Source of the DNA: Corallococcus interemptor
Lineage (GTDB): Bacteria; Myxococcota; Myxococcia; Myxococcales; Myxococcaceae
DNA length: 49,948 bases
NCBI RefSeq assembly: GCF_003668875.1
Contig: NZ_RAWM01000058.1
Coordinates: 1 to 49,948 of the forward strand
Reading direction: 5' to 3'
Shown here in pieces: positions 1 to 7,602 of this stretch. The notes beneath the pieces are model-generated. The model saw nothing but the letters and a program-made list of their open reading frames with translations, made no database searches and was not told where the DNA came from. The position numbers were made by a program, and so were the translations under genes. Position 1 is the stretch's first letter; each line of letters begins with the position of its first letter.

Positions 1-57
1 ACGTCCTGCTCCCGGGCGGGGAGCAGGACGCGTGACGCCGTGGGCCTGCCCGCCGCG
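1..57. repeat. Terminal fold-back inverted repeat, left contig end
   Basis: The first 57 bases are the exact reverse complement of 725-781, which contains the terminator of the gene ending at 692. The match stops abruptly at 57/58, where a coding frame begins in mid-gene. The right end of the window has the same kind of structure, so I read this as an assembly or library fold-back and not genomic sequence. Confidence 0.85.
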
Positions 58-59
58 AG

Positions 60-692
60 CCGGAGCCGCAGCAGCCCTTCTACGCGGAGAACGAGCCGGG
101 CCCGTCCGACGAGGACAACGGCGGCTTCGAGCGCGACGGCGACGAGGACGAGGGCACGCTCTTCGGCAACCGTGAGGCGCCTGCCCCGGTGCCCACGCCC
201 GCCCCGCGCCGCGCGGTGGCTGCGCCGGTGGACAACGCCCCCGCGGCGAACGGCGCGCCCCTCAACGAGCTGTTCTCCGACCTGGACCTGCCCGGCAACC
301 GGGGCGAGGCCTCCGACGAGGAGGACGCCGGTCAGGACGAGACGCGCGAGGATCCTCGCGGCGACGAGGACGAGGAGGACGCGCAGCAGGTGGACTCGAA
401 GGCCGCGCGCAAGCGTCCGGTGGTGCCGGCCAGGCGTGGCAGCCCGCTGAAGGTGGTGGCGCTGGTGCTGCTGCTCCTCATCGTCCTGCCGGCGGTGGCG
501 CTGTTCGGCCTGTCGGCGGCGGGCATGCTGCCGCCCGCCCTGGCGGACATGGTCAACAAGGTGACCGGCAAGGCGCCGCCTCCGGCTCCGGCTCCGGCGC
601 CCCGTCAGGCCGCGCCCGAGCCCGTGGCGCCGCCGCCGGGCTCCGCGGCGGGTGGTGAGCCCGCGGCTCCGGCGGAAGGTTCCACGCCGTAG
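60..692 (+). CDS. Acidic single-pass membrane protein, 5'-truncated
   Basis: This is the C-terminal part of a larger protein. The frame is open from the fold-back junction at about 58 to a TAG at 690-692, and its own start lies off the contig. The visible part has a long acidic, low-complexity region (runs of Asp and Glu, with the short phrase LNELFSDLDLPG), then a basic patch, one hydrophobic helix encoded by roughly 450-530, and a Pro/Ala-rich tail. Nothing catalytic is visible. The architecture of disordered acidic segment, one transmembrane helix and proline-rich tail resembles myxobacterial proteins that start with a small zinc-finger domain (MJ0042 type), but the N-terminus needed to test that is missing. 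A strong hairpin terminator follows 59 bp downstream. The in-frame stop at 33-35 lies in the artefactual fold-back and is not a real gene boundary. Confidence 0.7.
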   Translation, partial: PEPQQPFYAENEPGPSDEDNGGFERDGDEDEGTLFGNREAPAPVPTPAPRRAVAAPVDNAPAANGAPLNELFSDLDLPGNRGEASDEEDAGQDETREDPRGDEDEEDAQQVDSKAARKRPVVPARRGSPLKVVALVLLLLIVLPAVALFGLSAAGMLPPALADMVNKVTGKAPPPAPAPAPRQAAPEPVAPPPGSAAGGEPAAPAEGSTP

Positions 693-751
693 CCCACGGG
701 TGAGATGGGCCTGCTTCCGCGTCACGCGGCGGGCAGGCCCACGGCGTCACG

Positions 752-784
752 CGTCCTGCTCCCCGCCCGGGAGCAGGACGTTTT
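752..784 (+). terminator. Rho-independent terminator
   Basis: A perfect 12-bp GC-rich stem (752-763 with 769-780) and 5-nt loop are followed directly by TTTT at 781-784. It is oriented to stop the gene ending at 692. The opposite strand has no T tract, so it is probably not bidirectional. Confidence 0.8.
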
Positions 785-814
785 CGTTTCAGGCTCCTCG
801 CCGTGCTCCTGGCT

Positions 815-1078
815 TCAGAGGTCGAAGTCGCCCGAAGGCGGCTTCTTTCCTCGCATCGCCTGTTCCCTCGCGGCGCGGACGTCCGCGCGCAGGGACTCGG
901 TGGCTTCGGCGTCCACCGTCCCCGCTTCCAGGTCCACGACGTCTCCTTCGCGCACGCCCGCCGGAAGGGTGTCCAGCGCGCGGGTCACCTGCCGGCCATC
1001 CACCACCAGCACGGCGACGTCGTCCTCGATGCGGTCCACCGTGGCCCGGGACCGGGGGGCCTTCGCCTTCTTCGTCAC
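815..1078 (-). CDS. DUF3006 domain protein
   Basis: This 87-residue protein has a basic Lys/Arg-rich N-terminus and then a segment beginning VDRIEDDVAVLVVDG and continuing to a GVREGDVVDL stretch, as in the DUF3006 family. That family is small, has no known activity, and often sits beside ComEC-like metallo-beta-lactamase-fold proteins. Here its ATG overlaps the stop of the upstream ComEC-like gene by 4 bp (ATGA), so it is the last gene of a three-gene minus-strand operon and is probably translated by coupling. No signal peptide is visible, so it should be cytoplasmic, unlike its two exported neighbours. The family assignment rests on motif and context. Confidence 0.75.
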   Translation of the reverse strand: MTKKAKAPRSRATVDRIEDDVAVLVVDGRQVTRALDTLPAGVREGDVVDLEAGTVDAEATESLRADVRAAREQAMRGKKPPSGDFDL

Positions 1079-2445
1079 GGGTGGCAGTCTCCGGCGGGCT
1101 CGCGGCCCGTCTTCAGCGCCGCGTCACGCGTGCTCCACGTGAGCAGGTTCTCATCCTTGATGAGCCTCACGCTGCGGCAGGTGGACTTGTGGAAGATGCG
1201 CTTGTTCTTGCTCGCCATGTAGCCGCCCGTCATGGACGTGCTGGAGGACGGGCGCACCGCCTTCGGAGGCGCCTCCTCCAGGCGCGTGCCCTTGCGCGCG
1301 GTGGGCAGGTCATCCACGTCCGTCACGCTGCCGCCGCGGGCCTTGCCGTCGCGCGGAGTCTCGGCGACGCGCGCGGGCTCCGTCTTCATGGCGGGCGGCG
1401 GCTCGGAGGGCTCCGGCTTCACCACGGGCTTCACCGTCCGCGCCAGCGGCGGACGCGGATCCAGCCCCGGGAAGACGCGCCGCGTGCCGCCAGGCTCGCC
1501 CGGGGTCGGACGCTGGAGCGAGAGCTCGAACTGCTTGCCGTCGCTCACCGCGTGCACCTCGCCGTTCACGTCCGTGCGGAACGTCCGCGCATCCACGCCG
1601 CGCAGCCGCGCGAGGAGCTCCTTCACCTTCGGGCTCTTGCCCAGGCTGTCATCCCCGCTGAACACCGCCGCCTGCGGGCGCACCTCCTCCAGGTACGCCT
1701 GCGAGTTCGCGCCCTCCACGCCGGGCGAGGCGACCTTCAGCAGCGTGGCCGGGGACAAGAGCCCGCGCTCCAGGAGCCGGGCCTCCGTCTCCCCCCGGGC
1801 GCCGCCCGCGAAGATGACCGACGTGTCGTCGTACGTCAGCCGCAGCACGATGGAGTTCGCCGCGTTGCGCCCCTCCGCGTCCGCGGCCCCCTTCAAGAGC
1901 GGCTCCGCGGGCGCGCGAGGCCAGAGCACCGTGAGGTTCACCCGGTCCTCCAGCGTCATCCGGACCAGCTCCTTGGGCGCGGACGAGGACGGCGCGGGTG
2001 AGATGACCTGCACGCCCCTCGAGCCCACCGCCGTCAGCAGCGCGTCGTAGGCCTTGGACGTGTCCGGCAGCTGCGGCTCCATCAACCGCTTCGCGCCCAC
2101 GCGCTTGAGCACCGCCTCCAGCGCGCCGTGGTGCTTCGGATCCGGCTGGGTGAGCACCACCAGGTCCAGCTCGCGGCGCAGCAGCTCCGGCAGCCGGTTC
2201 ACCAGGTGCGACTCGGCGGACGCGGGGCCGGAGTCCACCAGCACCGTGTTGCCGCGCGGCGTGACGATGAGCGCGGCATCCCCCGCGCCCACGTCGAAGA
2301 AGTACACGTGGAGCTTCCCGTCCGGCGCGCCCCCGAAGTAGCGCGACTTCTCCGGAGGCTTCTGCGCTGGCGGCTCGGACGGCTGCTGCTGACAGGCCAG
2401 GGAGGCGAGCAGCAGCCCCACTCCCAGCGCGATGCGGGCCTTCAT
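1075..2445 (-). CDS. ComEC-like metallo-beta-lactamase-fold protein with degenerate active site
   Basis: This exported protein is a tandem paralogue of the gene at 2442-3683: the same order of segments, the same internal phrases (ARTFRTD, LTVLWPR) and the same C-terminal Cys/His module. The metal centre is destroyed. HxHxDH of the paralogue (His93, His95, Asp97, His98) reads Gln100, Asp102, Lys104, His105 here; the GD aspartate becomes Gly215; the paired histidines become Ser240-Pro241. It is therefore probably a non-catalytic pseudoenzyme. The N-terminus is a signal sequence with a lipobox-like SLAC at Cys18, not fully canonical. I chose the ATG at 2445 because it overlaps the upstream stop as ATGA; a TTG three codons earlier is possible. 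The C-terminus (from about residue 400) resembles an Ada-type metal-binding motif ending in DCHP. Confidence 0.85.
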   Translation of the reverse strand: MKARIALGVGLLLASLACQQQPSEPPAQKPPEKSRYFGGAPDGKLHVYFFDVGAGDAALIVTPRGNTVLVDSGPASAESHLVNRLPELLRRELDLVVLTQPDPKHHGALEAVLKRVGAKRLMEPQLPDTSKAYDALLTAVGSRGVQVISPAPSSSAPKELVRMTLEDRVNLTVLWPRAPAEPLLKGAADAEGRNAANSIVLRLTYDDTSVIFAGGARGETEARLLERGLLSPATLLKVASPGVEGANSQAYLEEVRPQAAVFSGDDSLGKSPKVKELLARLRGVDARTFRTDVNGEVHAVSDGKQFELSLQRPTPGEPGGTRRVFPGLDPRPPLARTVKPVVKPEPSEPPPAMKTEPARVAETPRDGKARGGSVTDVDDLPTARKGTRLEEAPPKAVRPSSSTSMTGGYMASKNKRIFHKSTCRSVRLIKDENLLTWSTRDAALKTGREPAGDCHP

Positions 2446-3683
2446 GGATGACAATCCTCGGCGGGGCGGCGCTCACGCAGGGCGTCGGCGCGGCTTGGAT
2501 AGACGGTGCGCTCGTTCTTCGAGCGCTTCAAGGTCTTGCAGCTCTCGCGGTGGAACACCTTGCTGCCCTTCAACGACACGTAGCGCTCGTCCGTGGCGGC
2601 GGAGGTGTCCGCTGGCGTCGTGGGCGAAGCGGGCGTTCGCGTCCGGGGCGTGCCCGGCTCCGGCTCCTTCTCCGTGGAGCGGCCGGAGCGGCCCTGGGGC
2701 GTGGGCTCGATGGGGCCCAGCGCCACCGGGGCTCCCGCCTGCTGCGTGCCACCCAGGCTCGCGGCCCCGGAGGTGCCCTTCGCCGAGCGCAGCGTCACGG
2801 ACGTGCCGTCGCTCACCGCCATCACCTCGCCGTCCTGGTCGGTGCGGAAGGTGCGGGCGCGCACGTCGCGCAGGCGGCCCAGGACCTCCGGGCTGGGGTG
2901 GCCGTAGTCATTGCCCACGCCGCAGGAGATGACCGCCGCCTGCGGCTTCACGCGTTCCAGGAAGGCCGCGGTGGAGGAGTGCTTGCCGCCGTGGTGCGCC
3001 ACCTTCAGCACCGTGGAGGTGAGGTCCACGGGCTTCCGCAGCAGCACCTCCTCCGTGGGCGGCTCCGAGTCCCCCGTGAAGAGGAACGCCGTCTTCCCGT
3101 AGGTGAGCTTGGTGACGATGGAGTTCGCGTTCGCGTCCGAGCGCGTGTTCGCGAGGAACGTCTCCTGGGGCACGCGCGGCCAGAGCACGGTCAGCGCCAC
3201 GCCTTCGCCCAGGCCCACGGTGAGCAGCGTCTGGGGCGAGTTCGGGTTGGGCTCCGGGCTCATCACCTGGCCCACCTCGCGGCCCACGAAGTCCAGCAGG
3301 TCGCGGTACGCCTCGCTCGGGTGGTCGAAGCCGGGGTCCATGAAGCGCTTCGCGCCCACCGCCTTCACGGCCGCGCGCAGCCCGCCCAGGTGGTCCAGGT
3401 GCGGGTGGGTGAGGATGACCAGGTCCAGCGGGCCCTTCACCAATTCGCGCAGCCGCGCCGCCAGCCGCGTGCCGGCCTCTGGAGGACCGCCGTCGATGAG
3501 CACCGTCTTGCCCGTGGGCGACACGATGAGCGCCGCGTCCCCCTGGCCCACGTCGAGGAAGTAGACCGTGAGCCGGCCCGGGGCGGGGGAGGGCAGGGCC
3601 GGGGAGGACGGCGCCGCCGCGTGGCCCGGCACCACCGCGAAGAGGAGGACAAGGAGTGCGAGCAGCCGCGCGAAGACCTTCAC
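2442..3683 (-). CDS. ComEC/Rec2-like secreted metallo-beta-lactamase-fold hydrolase
   Basis: This 413-residue protein has an N-terminal signal peptide (residues 1-23, cleavage plausible after HAA) and the hydrolase domain found in ComEC and in stand-alone competence-like hydrolases. The full ligand set is visible: DVGQGDA at 44-50, H93-x-H95-x-D97-H98, the GD of FTGDSE at 204-205, the histidine pair at 230-231 and His262 in GHPSPE. A Pro/Thr-rich linker follows, then a C-terminal module with FHRESC and EDCHP that resembles the Ada metal-binding domain. The domain in ComEC degrades or processes DNA; the substrate here is unknown but must be periplasmic or extracellular. The start is GTG. It is the first gene of the operon with the degenerate paralogue and DUF3006, and is divergent from deoC across 113 bp. 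Confidence 0.88.
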   Translation of the reverse strand: MKVFARLLALLVLLFAVVPGHAAAPSSPALPSPAPGRLTVYFLDVGQGDAALIVSPTGKTVLIDGGPPEAGTRLAARLRELVKGPLDLVILTHPHLDHLGGLRAAVKAVGAKRFMDPGFDHPSEAYRDLLDFVGREVGQVMSPEPNPNSPQTLLTVGLGEGVALTVLWPRVPQETFLANTRSDANANSIVTKLTYGKTAFLFTGDSEPPTEEVLLRKPVDLTSTVLKVAHHGGKHSSTAAFLERVKPQAAVISCGVGNDYGHPSPEVLGRLRDVRARTFRTDQDGEVMAVSDGTSVTLRSAKGTSGAASLGGTQQAGAPVALGPIEPTPQGRSGRSTEKEPEPGTPRTRTPASPTTPADTSAATDERYVSLKGSKVFHRESCKTLKRSKNERTVYPSRADALRERRPAEDCHP

Positions 3684-3796
3684 GGGTTGGAACTCTACAG
3701 CCCCGCTCCCATTCTTCGCAGCCCGTGCGTTGACCGGCGGCTACGTCCTCCCGCGAGCGCTTCCCCGAGGCCCGGGAGTGGGCTAAGGGGCGCGGC

Positions 3797-4657
3797 ATGC
3801 CGTCCGACGCCGAAGCCTTCTTCACCGTCCTGGAAGAGCTGGTCGACCAGGCCCGTCACCGTCTGCACGCCTGGAAGGTCCAGCAGGAGGCGGTTCCGCC
3901 CGCGCCCGCCGCCATCCTGAGCCCGGAGCCCCCGCGCCCGCCCGGCGTCAAGACGGCCACCGCGCGCGTGGACCCGGCCACCCTGGTGAAGGCGTCGGAC
4001 CTGGCCCCGTACATCGACCACACGCTGCTCAAGCCGGAGGCGCGCGCGGAGGACATCGTGCGCGTGGCCGAGGAGGCCCGGCAGTACGGCTTCGCCACCG
4101 TGTGCGTGAACAGCTGCCACGTGGCCACCGCCGCGCGCGTGCTGGACGGGGCGACGGCCGTGCCCATCGCCGTGGTGGGCTTCCCGCTGGGCGCCGCGCT
4201 GTCGTCCGCGAAGGCCTTCGAGGCGCGCGAGGCCATCCGCGCGGGCGCGCGTGAAATCGACATGGTGCTCAACCTGGGCGCGCTCAAGGCGCACGACTAC
4301 CAGCGCGTGCACCAGGACATCGCCGCGGTGGTGGAGGCCAGCCACCCCGTGCCCGTGAAGGTCATCCTGGAGACGGGCCACCTCACGGACGAGGAGAAGG
4401 TCGTCGCGTGCGCGCTGTCCAAGGCCGCGGGCGCCGCGTTCGTGAAGACGTCCACGGGCTTCGGGCCCGGCGGCGCCACGGTGAAGGACATCGAGCTGAT
4501 GCGCGCGGTGGTGGGCGACGACGTGGGCGTGAAGGCCTCCGGCGGCGTGCGCTCCGCCGAGGACGCCGTGAAGCTCATCCGCGCGGGCGCCAACCGCCTG
4601 GGTGCCTCCGCGTCCGTGGCCATCGTCACCGGGCAGATCTCCACCGCGCAGTACTGA
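3797..4657 (+). CDS. deoC: Deoxyribose-phosphate aldolase
   Basis: DeoC cleaves 2-deoxyribose-5-phosphate to acetaldehyde and glyceraldehyde-3-phosphate, the last step of deoxynucleoside catabolism. The class I aldolase signatures are complete: YIDHTLLKP at 72-80, EIDMV with Asp155, the Schiff-base Lys217 in FVKTSTGFG, and Lys246 in VKASGGVR. At 286 residues it is longer than the usual 220-250 because of an extra N-terminal region of about 65 residues: an amphipathic helix-like segment and a Pro/Ala-rich linker. The ATG has a good AAGGGG ribosome site 6 nt upstream (3785-3790). It heads a plus-strand group with a DksA-like gene 21 bp downstream and a phosphomutase that could supply its substrate. 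Confidence 0.96.
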   Translation: MPSDAEAFFTVLEELVDQARHRLHAWKVQQEAVPPAPAAILSPEPPRPPGVKTATARVDPATLVKASDLAPYIDHTLLKPEARAEDIVRVAEEARQYGFATVCVNSCHVATAARVLDGATAVPIAVVGFPLGAALSSAKAFEAREAIRAGAREIDMVLNLGALKAHDYQRVHQDIAAVVEASHPVPVKVILETGHLTDEEKVVACALSKAAGAAFVKTSTGFGPGGATVKDIELMRAVVGDDVGVKASGGVRSAEDAVKLIRAGANRLGASASVAIVTGQISTAQY

Positions 4658-4678
4658 CCCCTTCCCGGAGCACGCACC

Positions 4679-5074
4679 GTGACCCCGAAGCAGCGAGAGG
4701 ACTTCCTCCAGCAGTTGCTCGCGCTCCACGCGGAGCTGAGCGGGAAGACGCCCCTGCGCATCGAGCCCAACCGCACCGACGAGGCGCGCGTGGGCGGCGA
4801 CGAGGACGAGCAGCCCCTCAACGAGATGATGCAGACCATCGCGTCCAGCCGGAACCGCAACACGGACGGCACGCTGGCGCGCGTGGTGAAGGCCCTGGGC
4901 AAGCTGCGCGAGGACCCGGACTCCTTCGGCGAGTGCGAGGAGTGCGGCGACGAGCTTCCCCTGGGGCGCCTGAAGGCCATGCCCTACGCGGAGTTCTGCG
5001 TCGCGTGCCAGAACAACAAGGACGGCCCCAAGGGGCCGGTGCGCCGCAAGCACCTCACCGACTACAAGGGCTGA
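4679..5074 (+). CDS. DksA/TraR family zinc-finger protein
   Basis: This 131-residue protein ends in a C4 zinc finger with Cys86, Cys89, Cys107 and Cys110, the arrangement of the DksA/TraR family that binds the RNA polymerase secondary channel. The N-terminal part is predicted helical and carries an acidic DEDE patch near residue 41, but it is not an exact match to the DksA coiled-coil tip, so whether it replaces DksA or is a divergent paralogue is open. The start is GTG with GGAG 8 nt upstream. It lies between deoC and the phosphomutase with short gaps, so it is probably co-transcribed. That would link a growth-rate regulator to sugar-phosphate and nucleoside metabolism; this link is inference. 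Confidence 0.88.
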   Translation: MTPKQREDFLQQLLALHAELSGKTPLRIEPNRTDEARVGGDEDEQPLNEMMQTIASSRNRNTDGTLARVVKALGKLREDPDSFGECEECGDELPLGRLKAMPYAEFCVACQNNKDGPKGPVRRKHLTDYKG

Positions 5075-5109
5075 AAGAAGCCCCTTCTCCAACCACGAGG
5101 CAACGCGCG

Positions 5110-6837
5110 ATGGACACCACCGGACTCAGGGAGCGGGCGGAGGCCTGGCGCAAGGCGGATCCGGATCCGGAGACCCAGGCGGAGCTGGCCAATGTGCTGG
5201 CGAAGCAGGACTGGGCGGACCTGTCGGACCGCTTCGCGCAGGACCTGGAGTTCGGCACCGCGGGCCTGCGCGGCGTGCTGGGCGCCGGCCCCAACCGGAT
5301 GAACCGCGCCGTCGTGCGCCGCACCACCGCGGGCCTGGCGCGCTACCTCAAGGCCACCGTGCCGGACGTCACCACGCGCGGCGTGGTGGTGGGCCGCGAC
5401 GCGCGCCGCCTGAGCAAGGAGCTGGCCGAGGACACCGCCGCCGTGTTCGTCGCGGAGGGCATCCCCGCGCACGTCTTCCCGGAGCCGGTGCCCACGCCCG
5501 TCACCGCGTTCGCCGTGCTGCACCTCAACGCCGCCGCCGCGGTGATGGTGACCGCCAGCCACAACCCGCCCGAGTACAACGGCTACAAGGTCTACTGGGG
5601 CAACGGCGCCCAGATTGTCCCGCCGCAGGACGTGGGCATCGCGGACGCCATCGCGAAGGTGGAGCCCGCCAACGCCGTGCCGCTGCTCACGCCCTCGGAG
5701 GGGCGCGCGAAGGGGCTGTGGCGCGACCTGCCGGAGGACGTGGGCAACGCGTACCTGCGCGCCATCCTGGACCTGCGCCTGTACCGCAAGGGCAGCGACA
5801 TGCTGTCCATCGTCTACACGGCCATGCACGGCGTGGGCGGCGCGTGGGCGGCGCTCGCGCTCAAGGAGGCGGGCTTCCCGCGCGTGACGCCGGTGGCCGA
5901 GCAGCAGCAGCCCGACGGCCGCTTCCCCACCGTGCGCTTCCCCAATCCGGAAGAGCCGGGCGCCATGGACCTGTCCCTGGCCACGGCGGAGCGCGTGAAG
6001 GCGGACCTGGTGCTGGCCAATGATCCGGACGCGGACCGGCTCGCCGTGATGGCGCGGGATGCGTCCGGGAAGCTGCGCCTGCTCACCGGCAACGAGGTGG
6101 GCGTGCTGCTGGGGCACTACGTCCTCACGCAGGGGACGAAGCGCGCGCGTCCGCACGTCGTCACCACCATCGTGTCCTCCACGCAGCTGGGTGAAATCGC
6201 GCGCGGGCTGGACGCCGCGTACGACGAGGTGCTCACCGGCTTCAAGTGGATCGCCAACCGCGCGCTGGAGCGCACGGCGAAGGAAGGCACGCAGTTCGTC
6301 TTCGGCTACGAGGAGGCCCTGGGCTACACCGTGGGCACCGCCACGCGCGACAAGGACGGCGTGGGCGCGGCCCTGGTCGTCGCGGACATGGCCGCGTGGT
6401 GCGAGGCGCGCGGTACCACCGTGCTGGGCTACCTGGAGGAGATCCAGCGCCGCTTCGGCCTGCACGTGGGCGCCCAGCGCAACGTGACGCTCCCTGGCTC
6501 CGAGGGCGCTCGGACCATCCGCGCCATCATGCAGGCCTTCCGCGCGTCCCCGCCCGCGAACATCGGCGGCTTCCCGGTGACGGCCGTGCGCGACTACCAG
6601 AAGGGCGAGGGCGGCCTGCCTCCGTCCAACGTCCTCGCCTTCGCGCTGGAGGGCGGCGGCCGCGTCACCCTGCGCCCCTCCGGCACCGAGCCGAAGATCA
6701 AATACTACTTCGAGCACAAGGAGACGCCCGCCCCCGGCGAGCCGCTCCCCCAGGCCCGGCAGCGCGCGGAAGCGAAGCTGGCGGCCCTCATCGACGCCTT
6801 CCTGGCGCTGGCGCGTGATCGAGGCCAGCCCGCCTGA
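5110..6837 (+). CDS. Phospho-sugar mutase (phosphoglucomutase/phosphopentomutase type)
   Basis: This 575-residue alpha-D-phosphohexomutase family enzyme has all four active-site elements: the phosphoserine loop TASHNP with Ser150, the metal loop DPDADR with Asp305/307/309, the sugar loop GYEEALGY at 399-406, and the phosphate-binding RPSGTEPK at 522-529. The length and the FGTAGLRG and MHGVGG phrases fit the PGM2/PgcA subgroup, some members of which interconvert pentose-1- and -5-phosphates. No separate DeoB phosphopentomutase is seen here, while DeoC and a nucleoside phosphorylase are nearby, so this enzyme may convert (deoxy)ribose-1-phosphate to the 5-phosphate. A role as an ordinary phosphoglucomutase is equally compatible with sequence alone. 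The ATG follows an ACGAGG element at 5095-5100. Confidence 0.92.
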   Translation: MDTTGLRERAEAWRKADPDPETQAELANVLAKQDWADLSDRFAQDLEFGTAGLRGVLGAGPNRMNRAVVRRTTAGLARYLKATVPDVTTRGVVVGRDARRLSKELAEDTAAVFVAEGIPAHVFPEPVPTPVTAFAVLHLNAAAAVMVTASHNPPEYNGYKVYWGNGAQIVPPQDVGIADAIAKVEPANAVPLLTPSEGRAKGLWRDLPEDVGNAYLRAILDLRLYRKGSDMLSIVYTAMHGVGGAWAALALKEAGFPRVTPVAEQQQPDGRFPTVRFPNPEEPGAMDLSLATAERVKADLVLANDPDADRLAVMARDASGKLRLLTGNEVGVLLGHYVLTQGTKRARPHVVTTIVSSTQLGEIARGLDAAYDEVLTGFKWIANRALERTAKEGTQFVFGYEEALGYTVGTATRDKDGVGAALVVADMAAWCEARGTTVLGYLEEIQRRFGLHVGAQRNVTLPGSEGARTIRAIMQAFRASPPANIGGFPVTAVRDYQKGEGGLPPSNVLAFALEGGGRVTLRPSGTEPKIKYYFEHKETPAPGEPLPQARQRAEAKLAALIDAFLALARDRGQPA

Positions 6838-6920
6838 GTCCTGAGTCCTGAATCACCCTTCAACTGAACCAACCCCCCGGGTCGCGTCCCCTGTCGCGGC
6901 CCTTCGAAGAAAGGAACCTC

Positions 6921-7559
6921 GTGAAGCGCTTGATTCCTGGTTTCCTCCTGGCCGTGCTCCTGGCCATCCCCGGTACGGCGATGGCGCGCGGGCAGGGCTG
7001 GTCCCTGCTGGCGGCGGACACCGTCGGCTCGGGCCGCAACATGTTCAGCGCCCAGATTGGCTTCCCCGGCCTGACGCTGGGGCTGCTGCATGGCGGCTCG
7101 GACAACGTGGATATCGGCGGCAAGTTCAGCTTCAACTGGGGCCGTGAGGGCCTGGTGGACGCGTCCGACGCGGGCCTCAAGCTCCAGGGCTGGCTGCGGG
7201 TGATGATTGCCCGGACGGACAAGGTGGCCTTCGCCATCACCTTCCAGCCGGGGCCGTTCGTCTACTTCCCCCGGAACAACACGATGTTCGGCATGGCCCT
7301 GCCGGTGGCCTTCGTGGTGGGCATCCCCGTGGGCAGCGCGCTGATGATCAACGCCGGCCTCGACGTGCCGTTCAACGTCTACTTCGGCGAGGGCATCGGG
7401 CCGGTCATCCCCATCCTCTTCGGAGGCGGCCTGGAGTACTTCGTGAACAACAACTTCAACGTGAACTTCAACCTGCGGATGGGGCCCTCCATCGTCCCGC
7501 GCGCCGACGACAGCTTCTTCACGATGGAAGCGCTGGCGGGCGTGGCCTACCGCTTCTAG
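6921..7559 (+). CDS. Outer-membrane beta-barrel-like protein
   Basis: I do not recognise a named family. The 212-residue protein starts with a clear signal peptide (MKRL, then a hydrophobic stretch, cleavage likely after AMA at about residue 22). The rest is rich in Gly, Phe, Asn and alternating hydrophobic residues, and it ends in Arg-Phe, the terminal aromatic typical of outer-membrane barrel proteins recognised by the BAM machinery. The GTG start has an AAAGGA ribosome site. It follows the phosphomutase after 83 bp and ends in a convergent arrangement with the hybrid kinase, separated by a long GC-rich hairpin. Confidence 0.75.
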   Translation: MKRLIPGFLLAVLLAIPGTAMARGQGWSLLAADTVGSGRNMFSAQIGFPGLTLGLLHGGSDNVDIGGKFSFNWGREGLVDASDAGLKLQGWLRVMIARTDKVAFAITFQPGPFVYFPRNNTMFGMALPVAFVVGIPVGSALMINAGLDVPFNVYFGEGIGPVIPILFGGGLEYFVNNNFNVNFNLRMGPSIVPRADDSFFTMEALAGVAYRF

Positions 7560-7565
7560 CCGTCA

Positions 7566-7596
7566 CGCGGGCGGGGAGAGGCCTTCCCCGCCCGTG
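7566..7596. terminator. Hairpin between convergent genes
   Basis: A stem of about 12 bp (7566-7577 with 7585-7596, one G-T pair) and a 7-nt loop sit in the 43-bp gap between the barrel gene and the convergent hybrid kinase gene. There is no T tract, but position and strength suit a bidirectional terminator. Confidence 0.6.
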
Positions 7597-7602
7597 CGGC
7601 CG

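Noticed and set aside
1-57. Terminal inverted repeats as ends of a transposon or linear replicon
   Set aside because: The two end repeats are unrelated in sequence, each copies nearby local DNA, and no transposase or telomere resolvase gene is present.
3730-3760. TTGACC upstream of deoC as a -35 box
   Set aside because: No acceptable -10 sequence is found at 16-18 bp spacing.
4408-5109. Possible upstream extension of the phosphomutase by 234 codons
   Set aside because: It overlaps deoC and the DksA-like gene in another frame and is Arg/Gly-rich; the family start is at 5110.
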